Of a stretch of 33,543 nt of DNA, positions 1 to 8,776 are shown piece by piece. Under the pieces are notes generated by a model. The model was not told the DNA's origin. It made no database searches and saw only the letters and a list, made by a program, of their open reading frames with translations. The translations under genes were made by a program, and so were the position numbers. Origin of the DNA: Candidatus Kapaibacterium sp. Its GTDB lineage: Bacteria; Bacteroidota; Ignavibacteria; Kapaibacteriales; NICIL-2. Within the stretch, counting starts at the first letter, position 1. Each line of letters opens with the position of its first letter. The stretch spans positions 1 to 33,543 of the forward strand of contig JAEUSO010000004.1 in NCBI GenBank assembly GCA_016788605.1. Direction: 5' to 3'.

Positions 1-59
1 GAGCCCACCCCCCACCCACACCTCTCCCCCTCTGCACCCACCCTCCCCTCTGCCGCTAC
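1..59. other. C-rich low-complexity edge, possible assembly artefact
   Basis: The first 59 bases are almost all C and T with scattered A, unlike anything else in the window. They adjoin the tandem repeat. They contain no stop in the frame of the downstream gene but encode a Pro/Leu/Thr-rich string unrelated to the repeat. The likely reading is a low-quality or mis-extended contig end rather than genuine coding sequence. Confidence 0.5.
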
Positions 60-386
60 TTCCGCGACCGGGGATTTATCAATGATATGAGCGTCGACCG
101 AGGCAATTACCAAGACCGTGGTGGGTACAACCGCGACCGGGGATATAACAACGACAGGAGCGGTGACCGAGGATATAACAACGACCGTGGCGGCTATAAC
201 CGTGACCGAGGATTCAATAATGACCGCGGCGGCGATCGAGGCAATTACCAAGACCGTGGCGGCTATAACCGCGACCGGGGATTCAACAATGACCGCGGCG
301 GATATAACCGAGACAGGGGGAATTACCAAGACCGTAGCGGATACAACCGCGACCGAGGATTTAACAACGACAGACGCGAAGTACGA
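60..386 (+). repeat. Degenerate tandem coding repeat (GGYNRDRG[FY]NNDR units)
   Basis: The first 330 nt of the coding frame are built from imperfect repeats of about 30-60 nt encoding variants of GGYNRDRGFNNDR and GNYQDRGG. The repetition starts before the first ATG (codons 60-86 read FRDRGFINDM). The product is rich in Arg, Asp, Gly and Asn, as expected for a disordered RNA-binding tail. Such tandem repeats change in copy number easily and break assemblies, which fits the window beginning here. Confidence 0.85.
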
Positions 387-1310
387 GGACGTGATGGTGG
401 CTTCGATCAACGCAACTATCGGAACCGTTCGCATGGTGGCTTCGATAACCGTTCCCGTTCTCGCGATCCTTATGCACAACGGCAGGAGCCGCCTCAACGT
501 CCTACCACGATGATTAAGGCACTTGTGCGCCTGTTGTATGCTTCACGCGGTATCTCGCTCGAAGCAATGCAGACAAATCGCGTCACACTGAATGATATAG
601 TTGTTACTGAGCCAAACGCACCGATTAAAATCCTGAAAGACATTGTAAAAGTGGATAATGTGTTCATGATGCACAATCCTCGCAATGTATATATCGTAAT
701 GAATAAACCCAAGAAATTTGCCGGTTCGCGCGAGGACGACTCACGTAATATCATGAACTTGATTGCAAAGAAAAAGGGCTGGTACATACCGATAGGTCCG
801 CTCTCGAAAAGTTCAAGTGGTATCGTTGTACTCACCAACGACCCCGAACAACGGCATCCTGAACAAAATCTTTTTGCCTTGATGGATAAAGAGTATTGGT
901 TTAAGGTGAATAAGGTTCTTACGAAACGTAACCTTGGGAAATTAGAAGAACGGGTAGAGGCGTTGCACCCCGATAACACCGGTAATGTTAAAGTTGATGT
1001 GGCGCAAAAGAATATCCGCAATTCGTGGGTAAGCATTACTGTTCGTAATGCACGTGTTCACGATTTAAGTAAGCTGATTAAAGAGGCGGGGTGGGAGATA
1101 CTTGCAATAGAACGGAAGCGTATCGGTTCTCTTCATGTTGATGATTTGCCAACCGGATCATGGCGCAGATTAAGCGATGACGAACTGACAGTGATTATGA
1201 AAGATTCCGTAAGCATGGACAGCATAGAGCAGAAGAATGTAGAACCCTCGAATACCGAAGGCGAATCCGCATGGCAACGGTTGTATCATCGCTGGTTCAA
1301 GTCCACGTAG
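87..1310 (+). CDS. RsuA/RluB-family pseudouridine synthase homologue with RGG-like N-terminal repeats; catalytic Asp absent; 5' end probably beyond the window
   Basis: The protein has two parts. Residues 1 to about 135 are a low-complexity tract of repeats such as GGYNRDRGFNNDR, resembling RGG-type RNA-binding tails. Residues of about 140-380 carry an S4-like RNA-binding region followed by an RsuA/RluB/RluE/RluF pseudouridine synthase fold (IVMNKP, GIVVLTND and KEYWFKVN motifs, and a C-terminal IGSLHVDDLPTGSWRRL). In this family the catalytic Asp lies in a GRLDxxTxG motif; here the same place reads GPLSKSSSG (residues 237-245), so Ser240 replaces it. The usual RQVRRM motif near the C terminus is also lost. 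I infer an RNA-binding or rRNA-maturation role without classical catalysis. The frame stays open upstream of the ATG at 87 and the repeat continues through codons 60-86, so the true start is probably outside the window. The last 40 nt overlap the Nudix gene. Confidence 0.85.
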   Translation: MSVDRGNYQDRGGYNRDRGYNNDRSGDRGYNNDRGGYNRDRGFNNDRGGDRGNYQDRGGYNRDRGFNNDRGGYNRDRGNYQDRSGYNRDRGFNNDRREVRGRDGGFDQRNYRNRSHGGFDNRSRSRDPYAQRQEPPQRPTTMIKALVRLLYASRGISLEAMQTNRVTLNDIVVTEPNAPIKILKDIVKVDNVFMMHNPRNVYIVMNKPKKFAGSREDDSRNIMNLIAKKKGWYIPIGPLSKSSSGIVVLTNDPEQRHPEQNLFALMDKEYWFKVNKVLTKRNLGKLEERVEALHPDNTGNVKVDVAQKNIRNSWVSITVRNARVHDLSKLIKEAGWEILAIERKRIGSLHVDDLPTGSWRRLSDDELTVIMKDSVSMDSIEQKNVEPSNTEGESAWQRLYHRWFKST

Positions 1311-1756
1311 TCCGCCGGAATGCAACAGAAGCTGAATGGGAACATTTGCTGCTGCGCCGCTCTGTGTCTGAAGCCGTTTATCCGCTCCTATGGCAAGTTG
1401 TGACAGGCACAATCCGTTCAAGTGAAACCGCAGTTCATGCTGCATCAAGGGAACTCATCGAAGAAACCGCGCTGACAGCAGAAGCGATGTATGTACTGCC
1501 AACCGTTTCATCCTTTTATTCGCAACATGCGGACTCGATAGTTCACGTTCCCGTATTTGGAGCATTCGTATCGGCAGAAGCATCAGTGACTCTCTCGCAT
1601 GAACATTCCGAGTACCGTTGGGCAAAGGCGACCGACGCTGTGAATACACTTGTCATACCCGCGCAGCAAGGTGCGACACGCCTTTTCGAATCGCTCATTC
1701 ATACCGTCATTGGCACACAGAGTTTCGACAGTATTTACAAGATTGACGCAATGTAG
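1271..1756 (+). CDS. Nudix hydrolase (NudB-like dNTP or dihydroneopterin triphosphate pyrophosphohydrolase)
   Basis: This is a 161-residue single-domain Nudix protein. The Nudix box at residues 46-68 matches G-x5-E-x7-REUxEE-x-G-U (GTIRSSE, then RELIEETAL), except that the penultimate Gly is Ala67. The Glu residues that bind metal are present. The context YPLLWQVVTGTI before the box and the downstream EHSEYRWAKATDA resemble NudB/dATP pyrophosphohydrolases, which hydrolyse nucleoside triphosphates or dihydroneopterin triphosphate to monophosphates; substrate here is inference. The start lies inside the preceding gene, a 40-nt overlap in another frame, and is needed to include the first beta strand. 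It is followed after 9 nt by a DNA glycosylase gene, so a role in nucleotide-pool cleaning would suit the context. Confidence 0.85.
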   Translation: MATVVSSLVQVHVVRRNATEAEWEHLLLRRSVSEAVYPLLWQVVTGTIRSSETAVHAASRELIEETALTAEAMYVLPTVSSFYSQHADSIVHVPVFGAFVSAEASVTLSHEHSEYRWAKATDAVNTLVIPAQQGATRLFESLIHTVIGTQSFDSIYKIDAM

Positions 1757-1765
1757 TGGAGGAGT

Positions 1766-2446
1766 ATGCCAACCGTTGCCGATAGTATTATATCGTTTTT
1801 CCTTTCGGTGAAAGAACCGTATCCCTTACCATCAGGAGTAGAGACGATGAATCCGTATGTCAATCAAGAAGTACGCGATTGTATCAGCGTATTCTATACA
1901 CGATATTACAACGATACCACCGCCCGTGTTGGTGTGTTTGGGATTAACCCCGGCAGACATGGGGCTGGTATTACAGGAATCTCGTTCACCGATCCTGTCT
2001 CGCTTGCAGAAGAGTGCGGCATTCCCAACTCGCTCGGCACACACCGCGAACTCTCCTCTATTTTCATTTACGATGCAATCCGTGCGTTTGGCGGTTTGCA
2101 AGCGTTCACATCATCATTTTATTTGTCAGCGCTCAGTCCGCTCGGCTTTATCAAAGACGGCATCAACTACAACTTCTACGACGATAAACTCTTTGCTAAA
2201 CAGATGGAAGAATACATGCACGGGTGTATGCTCCGCCAATTGCAACATCCATTGCGAACCGATGTGGCTATATGCTTAGGAACAGGAAAACTGTTTGCGG
2301 CATTCAGTGCGCTCAATAAACGGCACTCATATTTTGGGCACATTATTCCGCTTGAACACCCGCGCTACATCTTGCAATACAAGCGGAAGTCGGTCGCGGC
2401 ATATTTGCAGAAATATGTGGAAGTTTTCAGCTCGTGTGTTTTTTAG
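1766..2446 (+). CDS. SMUG2-type uracil-DNA glycosylase family protein (DUF4918)
   Basis: The 226-residue protein belongs to the uracil-DNA glycosylase superfamily, SMUG2/DUF4918 branch, which is common in Bacteroidota. Motif 1 is GINPGRHGAGITGISFTDP starting at residue 59, matching the GMNPGP..TG..F pattern of SMUG enzymes. Motif 2 is EHPRYILQYKRK with His198. These enzymes remove uracil and some other damaged pyrimidines from DNA, starting base-excision repair. A strong ribosome-binding site (GGAGGAG at 1757-1763) overlaps the spacer after the Nudix gene; the spacing to the ATG is very short. It appears co-transcribed with the two genes before it and converges on the flavoprotein gene ending at 2489. 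The family assignment is firm; the exact substrate range is not visible from sequence. Confidence 0.87.
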   Translation: MPTVADSIISFFLSVKEPYPLPSGVETMNPYVNQEVRDCISVFYTRYYNDTTARVGVFGINPGRHGAGITGISFTDPVSLAEECGIPNSLGTHRELSSIFIYDAIRAFGGLQAFTSSFYLSALSPLGFIKDGINYNFYDDKLFAKQMEEYMHGCMLRQLQHPLRTDVAICLGTGKLFAAFSALNKRHSYFGHIIPLEHPRYILQYKRKSVAAYLQKYVEVFSSCVF

Positions 2447-2488
2447 ATAGCGATGCGGTTGCTGAAAAGAGATTTGTCATCCCCATCA

Positions 2489-4201
2489 CTACAGGATACC
2501 CGCTTTTCTCTTCTCAATCCTTCTATCACGATACATAAACACACGCGCTTTTGCACGAAATGCAATACGTTGAATAGTTGAGGTCGAGAGACGTTGTGCA
2601 AGCGGGGTAAAGAGCCGTCTGCCTATATCATGGATGGCAAATCCAAGAAAGTTCAACACCCACCATAATGCCGACGAAAGTCCATTGCGGAGTAAGAGCG
2701 AATACGCCTTGGGATAAAACACCGGTACGGACGACATTAGCAGGTTATACGCACCGAACGAAAGCGTATCGCGGAAGAGTTCCTCGCCGACAGATGGAGG
2801 CAGTTTCCGCAGTACGTTGGTGATGGTGTTCATCGTGGCATTCACTTCATCAGGTGATTCGCCCGGCTTCGCCACAAGGTATTGGGCAAAGTTTGCAGAG
2901 ATGGCAACTTGCGGTTCGTAAGCGTTGATTCGTGTCAGATATTGTTGCGATGTCAGCCCGTTCGTCACCCCATCGGCAAGCAAAGTCGTTGTTCGTTCAA
3001 GATTACGGACAAACGAGCCAAACCCGCAATATGTTAGCGGCGAGGATAGTGCGGCTGCGTCGCCAAGCGAGACAATCGCATCAAGTGCGACCGTCCGTGT
3101 ATTCCACGGAGCGCGGTGCAGGTACGAGGGAATCATGCCAAACGCCGGACGACCAATATCAAATGCAGGTGACGCTTCTTTATAGGTATGAAGCGTAGCA
3201 AAAAACACTTCGTATAAATCAATCAATGATTTATTGAACGGGGAATCAATGCGGTCGTAGTAGAACAAGTACGTTATGAACTCGTCGCCCGCGCCGGGGA
3301 ATCCTTCCCAAATCAGTTGCCGACCATTTTCATCCGCGCCCGATAGCGTAACAAGGATTTCGCCGATGTCGGGATTCACCTCGCGCTCACCTGTACCCTC
3401 CTTAAATCCGCGTGATATTGTGCCAACAGTAGGGCAGCAGTGGGTGAAAGGTCGTTGCGGATTCATAGCGGCGGCAAGCGGCGAGTACGCACCCATGCAA
3501 TCAACCATAACCGTTGCTCCGATATGAAGATCAGTGTTTTGGTAATGAATATGTGCCGTTGCATTCTTTGGTGAATTCCACACACGGCGGAGTTCAGCAT
3601 TATCATAGACAGTGCCTCCCGCATCGAGAAACTTTTTCCGTGCAAGGGCAAGCAATCCGTTTGCACTGACGGCAACATCGAGGATGTTCTCCAACCAATA
3701 CGGCTCTGCCTGTGTATCCGGTGTGTGAAAGCGGATGAACCCGCCCTTGTACTCTCGCTGAACAAACGACATGACTTCATCCCGTGAGAAAAGTCCGACC
3801 TGCATCAGTCGCTCCAATTCGGGCATTGAGATATTCCAATCGCGGTGGGTGAGTCCGGCGGTATAGCGATCCACCACACATACATTTTTACCATGAACGC
3901 ATTGTAAAACGGCAGCATGAATCATACCTAAACCACCACCGGCATAGAGGATATCGAAATGAATGTCGGTTTGCGGTGCAGTATCAGTGGCAAGGATGCT
4001 CCGCGGTGTTGTTAGGCGGCTGTTCCATGATTGCTCCAAACGTAAAAGCCGCTCGAACCAATACGCACCGTCTTGCATATTTGAAAAGTTTTCAACTGTG
4101 AGCGGGTGGCTTGTTCTATAGGGATCGAAGACAACATTCGTTGTTGTATATGCTGGCTGAACGACGGGGCAGAGTGACATATTGGATCTGATAATTAACA
4201 T
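2489..4201 (-). CDS. CruA/CruP-family lycopene cyclase-like FAD-dependent protein
   Basis: This is a 570-residue flavoprotein. The dinucleotide-binding motif DILYAGGGLGMIHAA is at about residues 83-97, after an 80-residue N-terminal extension. It is followed by HRDWNIS (residues 119-125), VDCMGAYSPLA, the segment WEGFPGAGDEFITYLFYYD, and SLGDAAALSSPLTYCGFGS in the second half. This order is characteristic of CruA/CruP proteins of green sulfur bacteria, cyanobacteria and plants, in which CruA cyclises lycopene and CruP is a related protein of less settled role. No other carotenoid gene is in the window, so cyclase activity is inference. It lies 35 nt downstream of a GT4 glycosyltransferase gene on the same strand. 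Met8 is a possible alternative start. Confidence 0.85.
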   Translation of the reverse strand: MLIIRSNMSLCPVVQPAYTTTNVVFDPYRTSHPLTVENFSNMQDGAYWFERLLRLEQSWNSRLTTPRSILATDTAPQTDIHFDILYAGGGLGMIHAAVLQCVHGKNVCVVDRYTAGLTHRDWNISMPELERLMQVGLFSRDEVMSFVQREYKGGFIRFHTPDTQAEPYWLENILDVAVSANGLLALARKKFLDAGGTVYDNAELRRVWNSPKNATAHIHYQNTDLHIGATVMVDCMGAYSPLAAAMNPQRPFTHCCPTVGTISRGFKEGTGEREVNPDIGEILVTLSGADENGRQLIWEGFPGAGDEFITYLFYYDRIDSPFNKSLIDLYEVFFATLHTYKEASPAFDIGRPAFGMIPSYLHRAPWNTRTVALDAIVSLGDAAALSSPLTYCGFGSFVRNLERTTTLLADGVTNGLTSQQYLTRINAYEPQVAISANFAQYLVAKPGESPDEVNATMNTITNVLRKLPPSVGEELFRDTLSFGAYNLLMSSVPVFYPKAYSLLLRNGLSSALWWVLNFLGFAIHDIGRRLFTPLAQRLSTSTIQRIAFRAKARVFMYRDRRIEKRKAGIL

Positions 4202-4236
4202 TCGCCGCTACAACACCGATAAAGTGCGGGATAGTT

Positions 4237-5379
4237 CTATGTGTTTGTGGATTGCGTGATGACACGGATAAAATCATCAGCAACTCGTGTCCACGAATAA
4301 TAACGGCGACTCTCTTCCATGCGTGTTCGTACCTCGTGTTTCATGGTGCTATTACCAAGCGCGGACGACATGAGAATGCTGAGTTCTTCCGCCGATGTGG
4401 AATGCTTAGGAAGCAAATAGCCGGTGATGCCATCGCTGATAATATCCGGCATGGCAAAGCAATCGCGAGCAATCACAGGCAAGCCGTAACAAAGTGCTTC
4501 GGCAAACACGATTCCGAATGCTTCGACATGTGACGGTACACATAAAAACTCGGCGTGATGAAAGTATGCAGGCAGTTGTTCCCGCGGTACAAAGCCAAGC
4601 CAATGAACTCCTTTGGGTAATACTTGCGGTCGTTCGTAATCGGGCGGACCTATAATGACAAGCTCAATGTCGGGGGTTGTCGCACGCAGAATGCGAAATG
4701 CTTCAACAACTTGAGTGCCTGCTTTGCGATGAAACTCTTTACCGATAAACAGTATGTACGGTCGCTCAAGCGGGCGCGGCGGAATATACTCGAATGTTTC
4801 GGCAGGAGTGTTCGAGCCGGGCGGGATGATGTGGACGTTCTCCTGCTGCACCCCGGGTATATGCCTCACATACTCTGCTGCGGATTTGCTCATGAAGACA
4901 ATGCCGCGCTGCTGCGGTAGTATTTCTTCCTGCCATCTGCACGCCTCATCTAATTGCCGTTCGGAATAGACCGACTGAAACATCCTGCGTGTGAACAAGT
5001 CGGTGAGCATTTCCTTGTATTCATGGGCGATGCAATCGGTATAGAGGAATTGCGGTGTATTCGTCGGTGAGCCGACATCGCCGATAGCAATGATAGCATC
5101 CACTGGAGTTTGCACCTCGTGTTTGCGTAATGATGATTGCAAACGATGCTTGTAGTGTGTGGATGCTCTGTATGCTGTTGTCAGCCGTTTTGAGTAAGGA
5201 TTATAGTTGATGTTGATAGCGCGATAAACATCATCAATCAAACGATGGGGGCGGAGATTCCAGTCGTATGCGCGGATATCGCTACGCGATTGCAACGCAG
5301 TCAGGAGCGAATACGGTGTGTAAGACCATGTACGCTCTTTGTCACGTTCCCAGTTCACTGCAAGTGCAATCTGCATCAA
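4237..5379 (-). CDS. Glycosyltransferase family 4 protein
   Basis: The 380-residue protein has the two-lobed GT-B layout of retaining GT4 enzymes, which move a sugar from a nucleotide donor to an acceptor. The C-terminal lobe has PYILFIGKEFHRKAG, IELVIIGPP, the HWLGFVPREQLPAYFHHAEFLCVPS stretch and an E-x7-E motif (Glu286 and Glu294 in EAFGIVFAE) followed by GLPVIARDCFAMPDII. There is no signal peptide or membrane segment. The acceptor is unknown. Its position directly upstream of the CruA/CruP-like gene, on the same strand and 35 nt away, makes a carotenoid or other lipid acceptor possible, but nothing in the sequence proves it. Confidence 0.88.
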   Translation of the reverse strand: MMQIALAVNWERDKERTWSYTPYSLLTALQSRSDIRAYDWNLRPHRLIDDVYRAININYNPYSKRLTTAYRASTHYKHRLQSSLRKHEVQTPVDAIIAIGDVGSPTNTPQFLYTDCIAHEYKEMLTDLFTRRMFQSVYSERQLDEACRWQEEILPQQRGIVFMSKSAAEYVRHIPGVQQENVHIIPPGSNTPAETFEYIPPRPLERPYILFIGKEFHRKAGTQVVEAFRILRATTPDIELVIIGPPDYERPQVLPKGVHWLGFVPREQLPAYFHHAEFLCVPSHVEAFGIVFAEALCYGLPVIARDCFAMPDIISDGITGYLLPKHSTSAEELSILMSSALGNSTMKHEVRTRMEESRRYYSWTRVADDFIRVITQSTNT

Positions 5380-5457
5380 TTACTATCTCGTCTCTCTGTA
5401 TGGTTTTACGTATCTGTGAGTTTGGGTAATGGTGGTATGCGCTTGATGTCGAACGCG

Positions 5458-5558
5458 GGTATTGTTTGGAATGCGAGACAATACCACTTGGATATGAACC
5501 GAGGTGCTTTCTGGCAAGTGGAGATGCGGAGGCGGGTGATTGCCCGGTGCCGTCTGCG
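5458..5558 (+). repeat. 101-nt dispersed intergenic element, copy D (diverged)
   Basis: The segment begins GGTATTGTTTGGAATGC and ends CCCGGTGCCGTCTGCG, with GTGCTTTCTGGCA in its middle. Copies B and C of the same family (24343-24443 and 27542-27642) have GGTATT..GTTGGAA-like left ends, CTGCGCTTTCCGGCA cores and GCGGTGCCGGCTTG right ends, and I count 101 nt for all three. It occupies most of the 194-nt gap between the methylmalonyl-CoA mutase gene and the glycosyltransferase gene. Similarity outside the shared anchors is weak, so this copy is less certain than B and C. Confidence 0.45.
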
Positions 5559-5573
5559 TAAGCAATACCTGTC

Positions 5574-7691
5574 TCAGGTTGTGATGTTTTCGTTGATGAG
5601 TTCAAGGACGCGGCGTGCGGAAACAAGAATCGGCGTACCCGGACCGAAGACGGCTTTCACACCGCTGTTGAGCATGAACTCGTAGTCCTTGGGCGGGATG
5701 ATGCCGCCTGCCACAACGATGATGTCGTCTGCGCCTTGGTCGCGCAACGAGCGGATTAGCGCGGGTATGAGCGTTTTGTGACCGGCTGCTTGCGAGGAGA
5801 TTCCGATAACGTGAACGTCGCTTTCGATTGCCTGGCGGGCTGCTTCGTCGGGCGTTTGGAAAAGCGGACCGATGTCCACGTCGAAGCCGATGTCGGCAAA
5901 TGCCGTCGAGATGATTTTTGCTCCCCGATCGTGTCCGTCCTGTCCGAGTTTTGCCACAAGGATACGCGGGCGGCGTCCGTTGTTGTCGGCAAAGAGCCGG
6001 ATATCTTCTTGCAATGCTGCGAATTCAGGATTACCGGTGTTGGATGATTCAAACACGCCGCTGATTGTGTGTGTGTGCGCTTCGTAGCGTTTGAAGATAG
6101 AAGCAAGTGCGTCGCTAATTTCGCCAACCGATGCGCGGTGTTTTGCCGCTGTGATTGCAAGTTCCAAGAGGTTGCCGGATGATGTGCGTGCCGCTTCGGT
6201 GAGTGCATCGAGTGTACGTTGGGTTTCGGCGGTGACACGGGTTTCGCGGATGCGGCGAAGCATGGCGATTTGTTCTTCGCGCACGGCGGTGTTGTCAATC
6301 TCAAGGATGGGAATATCCTGCTCTTCTTCTGGTTGGTATTTATTCACGCCGACAATAACTTCTTTACCTTGGTCAATGGCGGCTTGCCGCTTTGCCGCCG
6401 ATTCTTCAATCCGCATTTTGGGAATACCTGCTTCGATTGCCTTTGTCATTCCGCCCATTGCTTCCACATCGTCAATCAATTCTTGGGCACGTGCTACGAG
6501 GTCATTGGTGAGTGCTTCGATGTAATGCGAACCGCCGAGCGGGTCGGCAACGGCAGTAACGGAGGATTCCTCTGCAATGATAAGCTGCGTGTTGCGTGCG
6601 ATGCGGGCGGAGAAATCCGTCGGCAAAGCAAGTGCTTCGTCGAAGGAGTTTGTGTGGAGCGATTGCGTTCCGCCAAGCACAGCCGCCATTGCTTCGATAG
6701 TTGTTCGGACGATGTTGTTGTATGCGTCTTGTGCGCTGAGCGACCAGCCCGACGTTTGGCAATGTGTGCGGAGAAGAAGCGAGGATTCTTTTGCTGGTGC
6801 AAATAGCCGCTTGACGTTAGTTGCCCACAGCATGCGGGCTGCGCGGAGTTTGGCAATTTCCATAAAGAAGTTCATACCGATACCAAAGAAGAACGAGAGG
6901 CGCGGGGCGAACTCATCCACTGCCAAGCCCTTTGCTTGTGCTGCGCGGATATACTCCAAGCCGTCCGCAATCGTAAAGCCGAGTTCCTGCACTGCGGTTG
7001 CGCCCGCTTCGTGCATGTGGTAGCCACTGATGCTGATGCTGTTGAATTTTGGCATCCGCTTGCTTGTGTACTCAATGATGTCGGCAACAATCCGCATTGA
7101 TGGTTCTGGCGGATAGATGTAGGTGTTCCGCACCATGAACTCTTTCAAGATGTCATTCTGAATCGTACCCGTCAGTTGTGATTGCTCAACACCGGATTCT
7201 TCGGCGGCGGCAATGAACATGGCAAGAATGGGGATCACTGCACCGTTCATGGTCATCGAAACGGAGACATTGCCCAAGTTGATGCCGTCGAAGAGGATTT
7301 TCATGTCCTCAATGGAGTCAATCGCAACGCCCGCTTTACCAACATCACCAATCACACGCGGGTGGTCGCTGTCGTACCCTCGGTGGGTTGCTAAATCGAA
7401 TGCGACGGAAAGACCTTTTTGTCCGGCGGCGAGAGCGCGTTTGTAAAATGCGTTGGATTCCTGTGCCGTTGAGAAGCCCGCGTATTGGCGTATCGTCCAT
7501 GGACGGTTGGTGTACATCGTTGCGTACGGTCCGCGCTTATAGGGAAATACTCCGGGATAATCACTCGTTGTATCCCCAACAGGATATACAGGTTGAAGCG
7601 GGATTCCTTCGGGAGTTGTTCTTGTGATGTCTTCAATACTTTTATTTTTCAGCTCTTTTTCTGCTAACGATTTCCATTGCTCGAACGACAT
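5574..7691 (-). CDS. scpA: Methylmalonyl-CoA mutase, large (catalytic) subunit
   Basis: This 705-residue enzyme interconverts (R)-methylmalonyl-CoA and succinyl-CoA using adenosylcobalamin, linking propionyl-CoA metabolism to the TCA cycle. The N-terminal TIM barrel carries the near-invariant [20 protein letters not shown] (substrate-contacting Tyr) and [20 protein letters not shown], plus [14 protein letters not shown] with the active-site His. The C-terminal B12-binding domain has [13 protein letters not shown], with His587 in the D-x-H-x-x-G motif that supplies the lower axial cobalt ligand. Length and domain order are typical for the catalytic chain. No small subunit (mutA) or MeaB/ArgK chaperone gene is adjacent, so either the enzyme acts as a homodimer or its partner lies elsewhere. 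Translation begins 71 nt after the sua5 stop codon. Confidence 0.97.
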   Translation of the reverse strand: MSFEQWKSLAEKELKNKSIEDITRTTPEGIPLQPVYPVGDTTSDYPGVFPYKRGPYATMYTNRPWTIRQYAGFSTAQESNAFYKRALAAGQKGLSVAFDLATHRGYDSDHPRVIGDVGKAGVAIDSIEDMKILFDGINLGNVSVSMTMNGAVIPILAMFIAAAEESGVEQSQLTGTIQNDILKEFMVRNTYIYPPEPSMRIVADIIEYTSKRMPKFNSISISGYHMHEAGATAVQELGFTIADGLEYIRAAQAKGLAVDEFAPRLSFFFGIGMNFFMEIAKLRAARMLWATNVKRLFAPAKESSLLLRTHCQTSGWSLSAQDAYNNIVRTTIEAMAAVLGGTQSLHTNSFDEALALPTDFSARIARNTQLIIAEESSVTAVADPLGGSHYIEALTNDLVARAQELIDDVEAMGGMTKAIEAGIPKMRIEESAAKRQAAIDQGKEVIVGVNKYQPEEEQDIPILEIDNTAVREEQIAMLRRIRETRVTAETQRTLDALTEAARTSSGNLLELAITAAKHRASVGEISDALASIFKRYEAHTHTISGVFESSNTGNPEFAALQEDIRLFADNNGRRPRILVAKLGQDGHDRGAKIISTAFADIGFDVDIGPLFQTPDEAARQAIESDVHVIGISSQAAGHKTLIPALIRSLRDQGADDIIVVAGGIIPPKDYEFMLNSGVKAVFGPGTPILVSARRVLELINENITT

Positions 7692-7762
7692 AGCGGCGCG
7701 GGTTGGTTAATCAAATTCGGAGGCAAAACTACGAAGCGGACGGGTGCGGCGGTCAGGTGTGG

Positions 7763-8776
7763 TTATCCTGTCTTTCCAGCTGTCCGCAGAACGCGGTCGT
7801 ATAATGCTACATTAGCTCGAAGCGCATCGCTCACACAAAGTATGATGAGCGTCATTCCATCGCTATCTGCTTGGCGTAGCATGGCGTAGTATGTTGAAGC
7901 GGAAAAGGAGACCGACAGCGTATCGGGCGGCGCGGTATTATACCGGAATACGCGGATGGAGTGGTTGCCGTGTTGTTTGATATACTCATCAACGTCTGCA
8001 TCGGATTCCACAAGAATCACGGCGGCATTGGGTGAATAGTGTTTATGCCGCGTACCGGGTGAATGATGTGCATCATTGCCGTTTGGCAGCAGAACAGTAG
8101 AGCGGAGAACATCCTCAATTTGCTCTTTGGTGATTGAGCCGTAGCGCAGGATGCGGGGCGGTTTTTCTAACATACTGAGAACGGTGGATTCCAATCCAAT
8201 GCGACAGTTGCCTCCGTCAAGAATAAGGGGAATCTTTCCGTGAAGATCGTCATACACCGCGGAAGCCGACGTTGGGCTGGGACGACCGGATGTATTTGCC
8301 GACGGTGCAACAAGCGGCTCGCCCGATGCGCGAATCAATGCACGGGCAACAGGATGGTCAGGCATTCGCAGTGCTATCGAATCCAATCCCGCCGAAACAA
8401 CTGATGGAACGCCGGGATGTTTCTTTAGCACAAGGGTAAGCGCACCCGGAAAAAACGAATCTGTCAGTGCAACAACACTATCAGGGATATCACGGGCAAT
8501 CAATTCAATCTGTTCTTTGTCTGCAATATGTGCTATCAACGGATTGTCTTGCGGGCGTTGCTTCACGGCGAAAATTCGTTGAACCTGTTCAGGGTTGAAT
8601 ATACACGCACCGAGTCCATACACCGTTTCGGTGGGGAATGCCACAAGTTCACTATTGCGAAGGAGGGCTGCCGCATTGTCAATAGCTGCGCGTGCTGATT
8701 CGCTATCCGGCGTGGTACAATCCAGAATACGTGTGTCATACTCAGCCGGGGTATGTTGTTTCTGCATATCGTTCAC
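7763..8776 (-). CDS. sua5: L-threonylcarbamoyladenylate synthase (TsaC/Sua5, long form)
   Basis: The 337-residue protein makes threonylcarbamoyl-AMP from threonine, bicarbonate and ATP, the first step of t6A modification at position 37 of ANN-decoding tRNAs. The YrdC domain is seen in ELVAFPTETVYGLGA (about residues 43-57), KQRPQDNPL (72-80) and APSANTSGRPSPTSA. The conserved linker SPGTRHKHYSP leads into a divergent C-terminal Sua5 domain, so this is the long Sua5 type rather than the short TsaC type. Its ATG overlaps the TGA of the upstream lipoprotein gene in an ATGA arrangement, which implies translational coupling. The association with a peptide-binding lipoprotein is unusual and may just be an operon of convenience. 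Confidence 0.95.
   Translation of the reverse strand: MNDMQKQHTPAEYDTRILDCTTPDSESARAAIDNAAALLRNSELVAFPTETVYGLGACIFNPEQVQRIFAVKQRPQDNPLIAHIADKEQIELIARDIPDSVVALTDSFFPGALTLVLKKHPGVPSVVSAGLDSIALRMPDHPVARALIRASGEPLVAPSANTSGRPSPTSASAVYDDLHGKIPLILDGGNCRIGLESTVLSMLEKPPRILRYGSITKEQIEDVLRSTVLLPNGNDAHHSPGTRHKHYSPNAAVILVESDADVDEYIKQHGNHSIRVFRYNTAPPDTLSVSFSASTYYAMLRQADSDGMTLIILCVSDALRANVALYDRVLRTAGKTG

Noticed and set aside
494-1036. 180-codon minus-strand frame over the pseudouridine synthase homologue
   Set aside because: It is the antisense shadow of a well-supported gene and has no recognisable motif.
5245-5685. Small frames in the 5.4-5.57 kb gap
   Set aside because: They run across gene boundaries and the diverged 101-nt element, with no ribosome-binding site or similarity.
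6219-6806. 195-codon plus-strand frame over the methylmalonyl-CoA mutase gene
   Set aside because: Antisense to highly conserved coding sequence, with no motif, and explained by codon bias.
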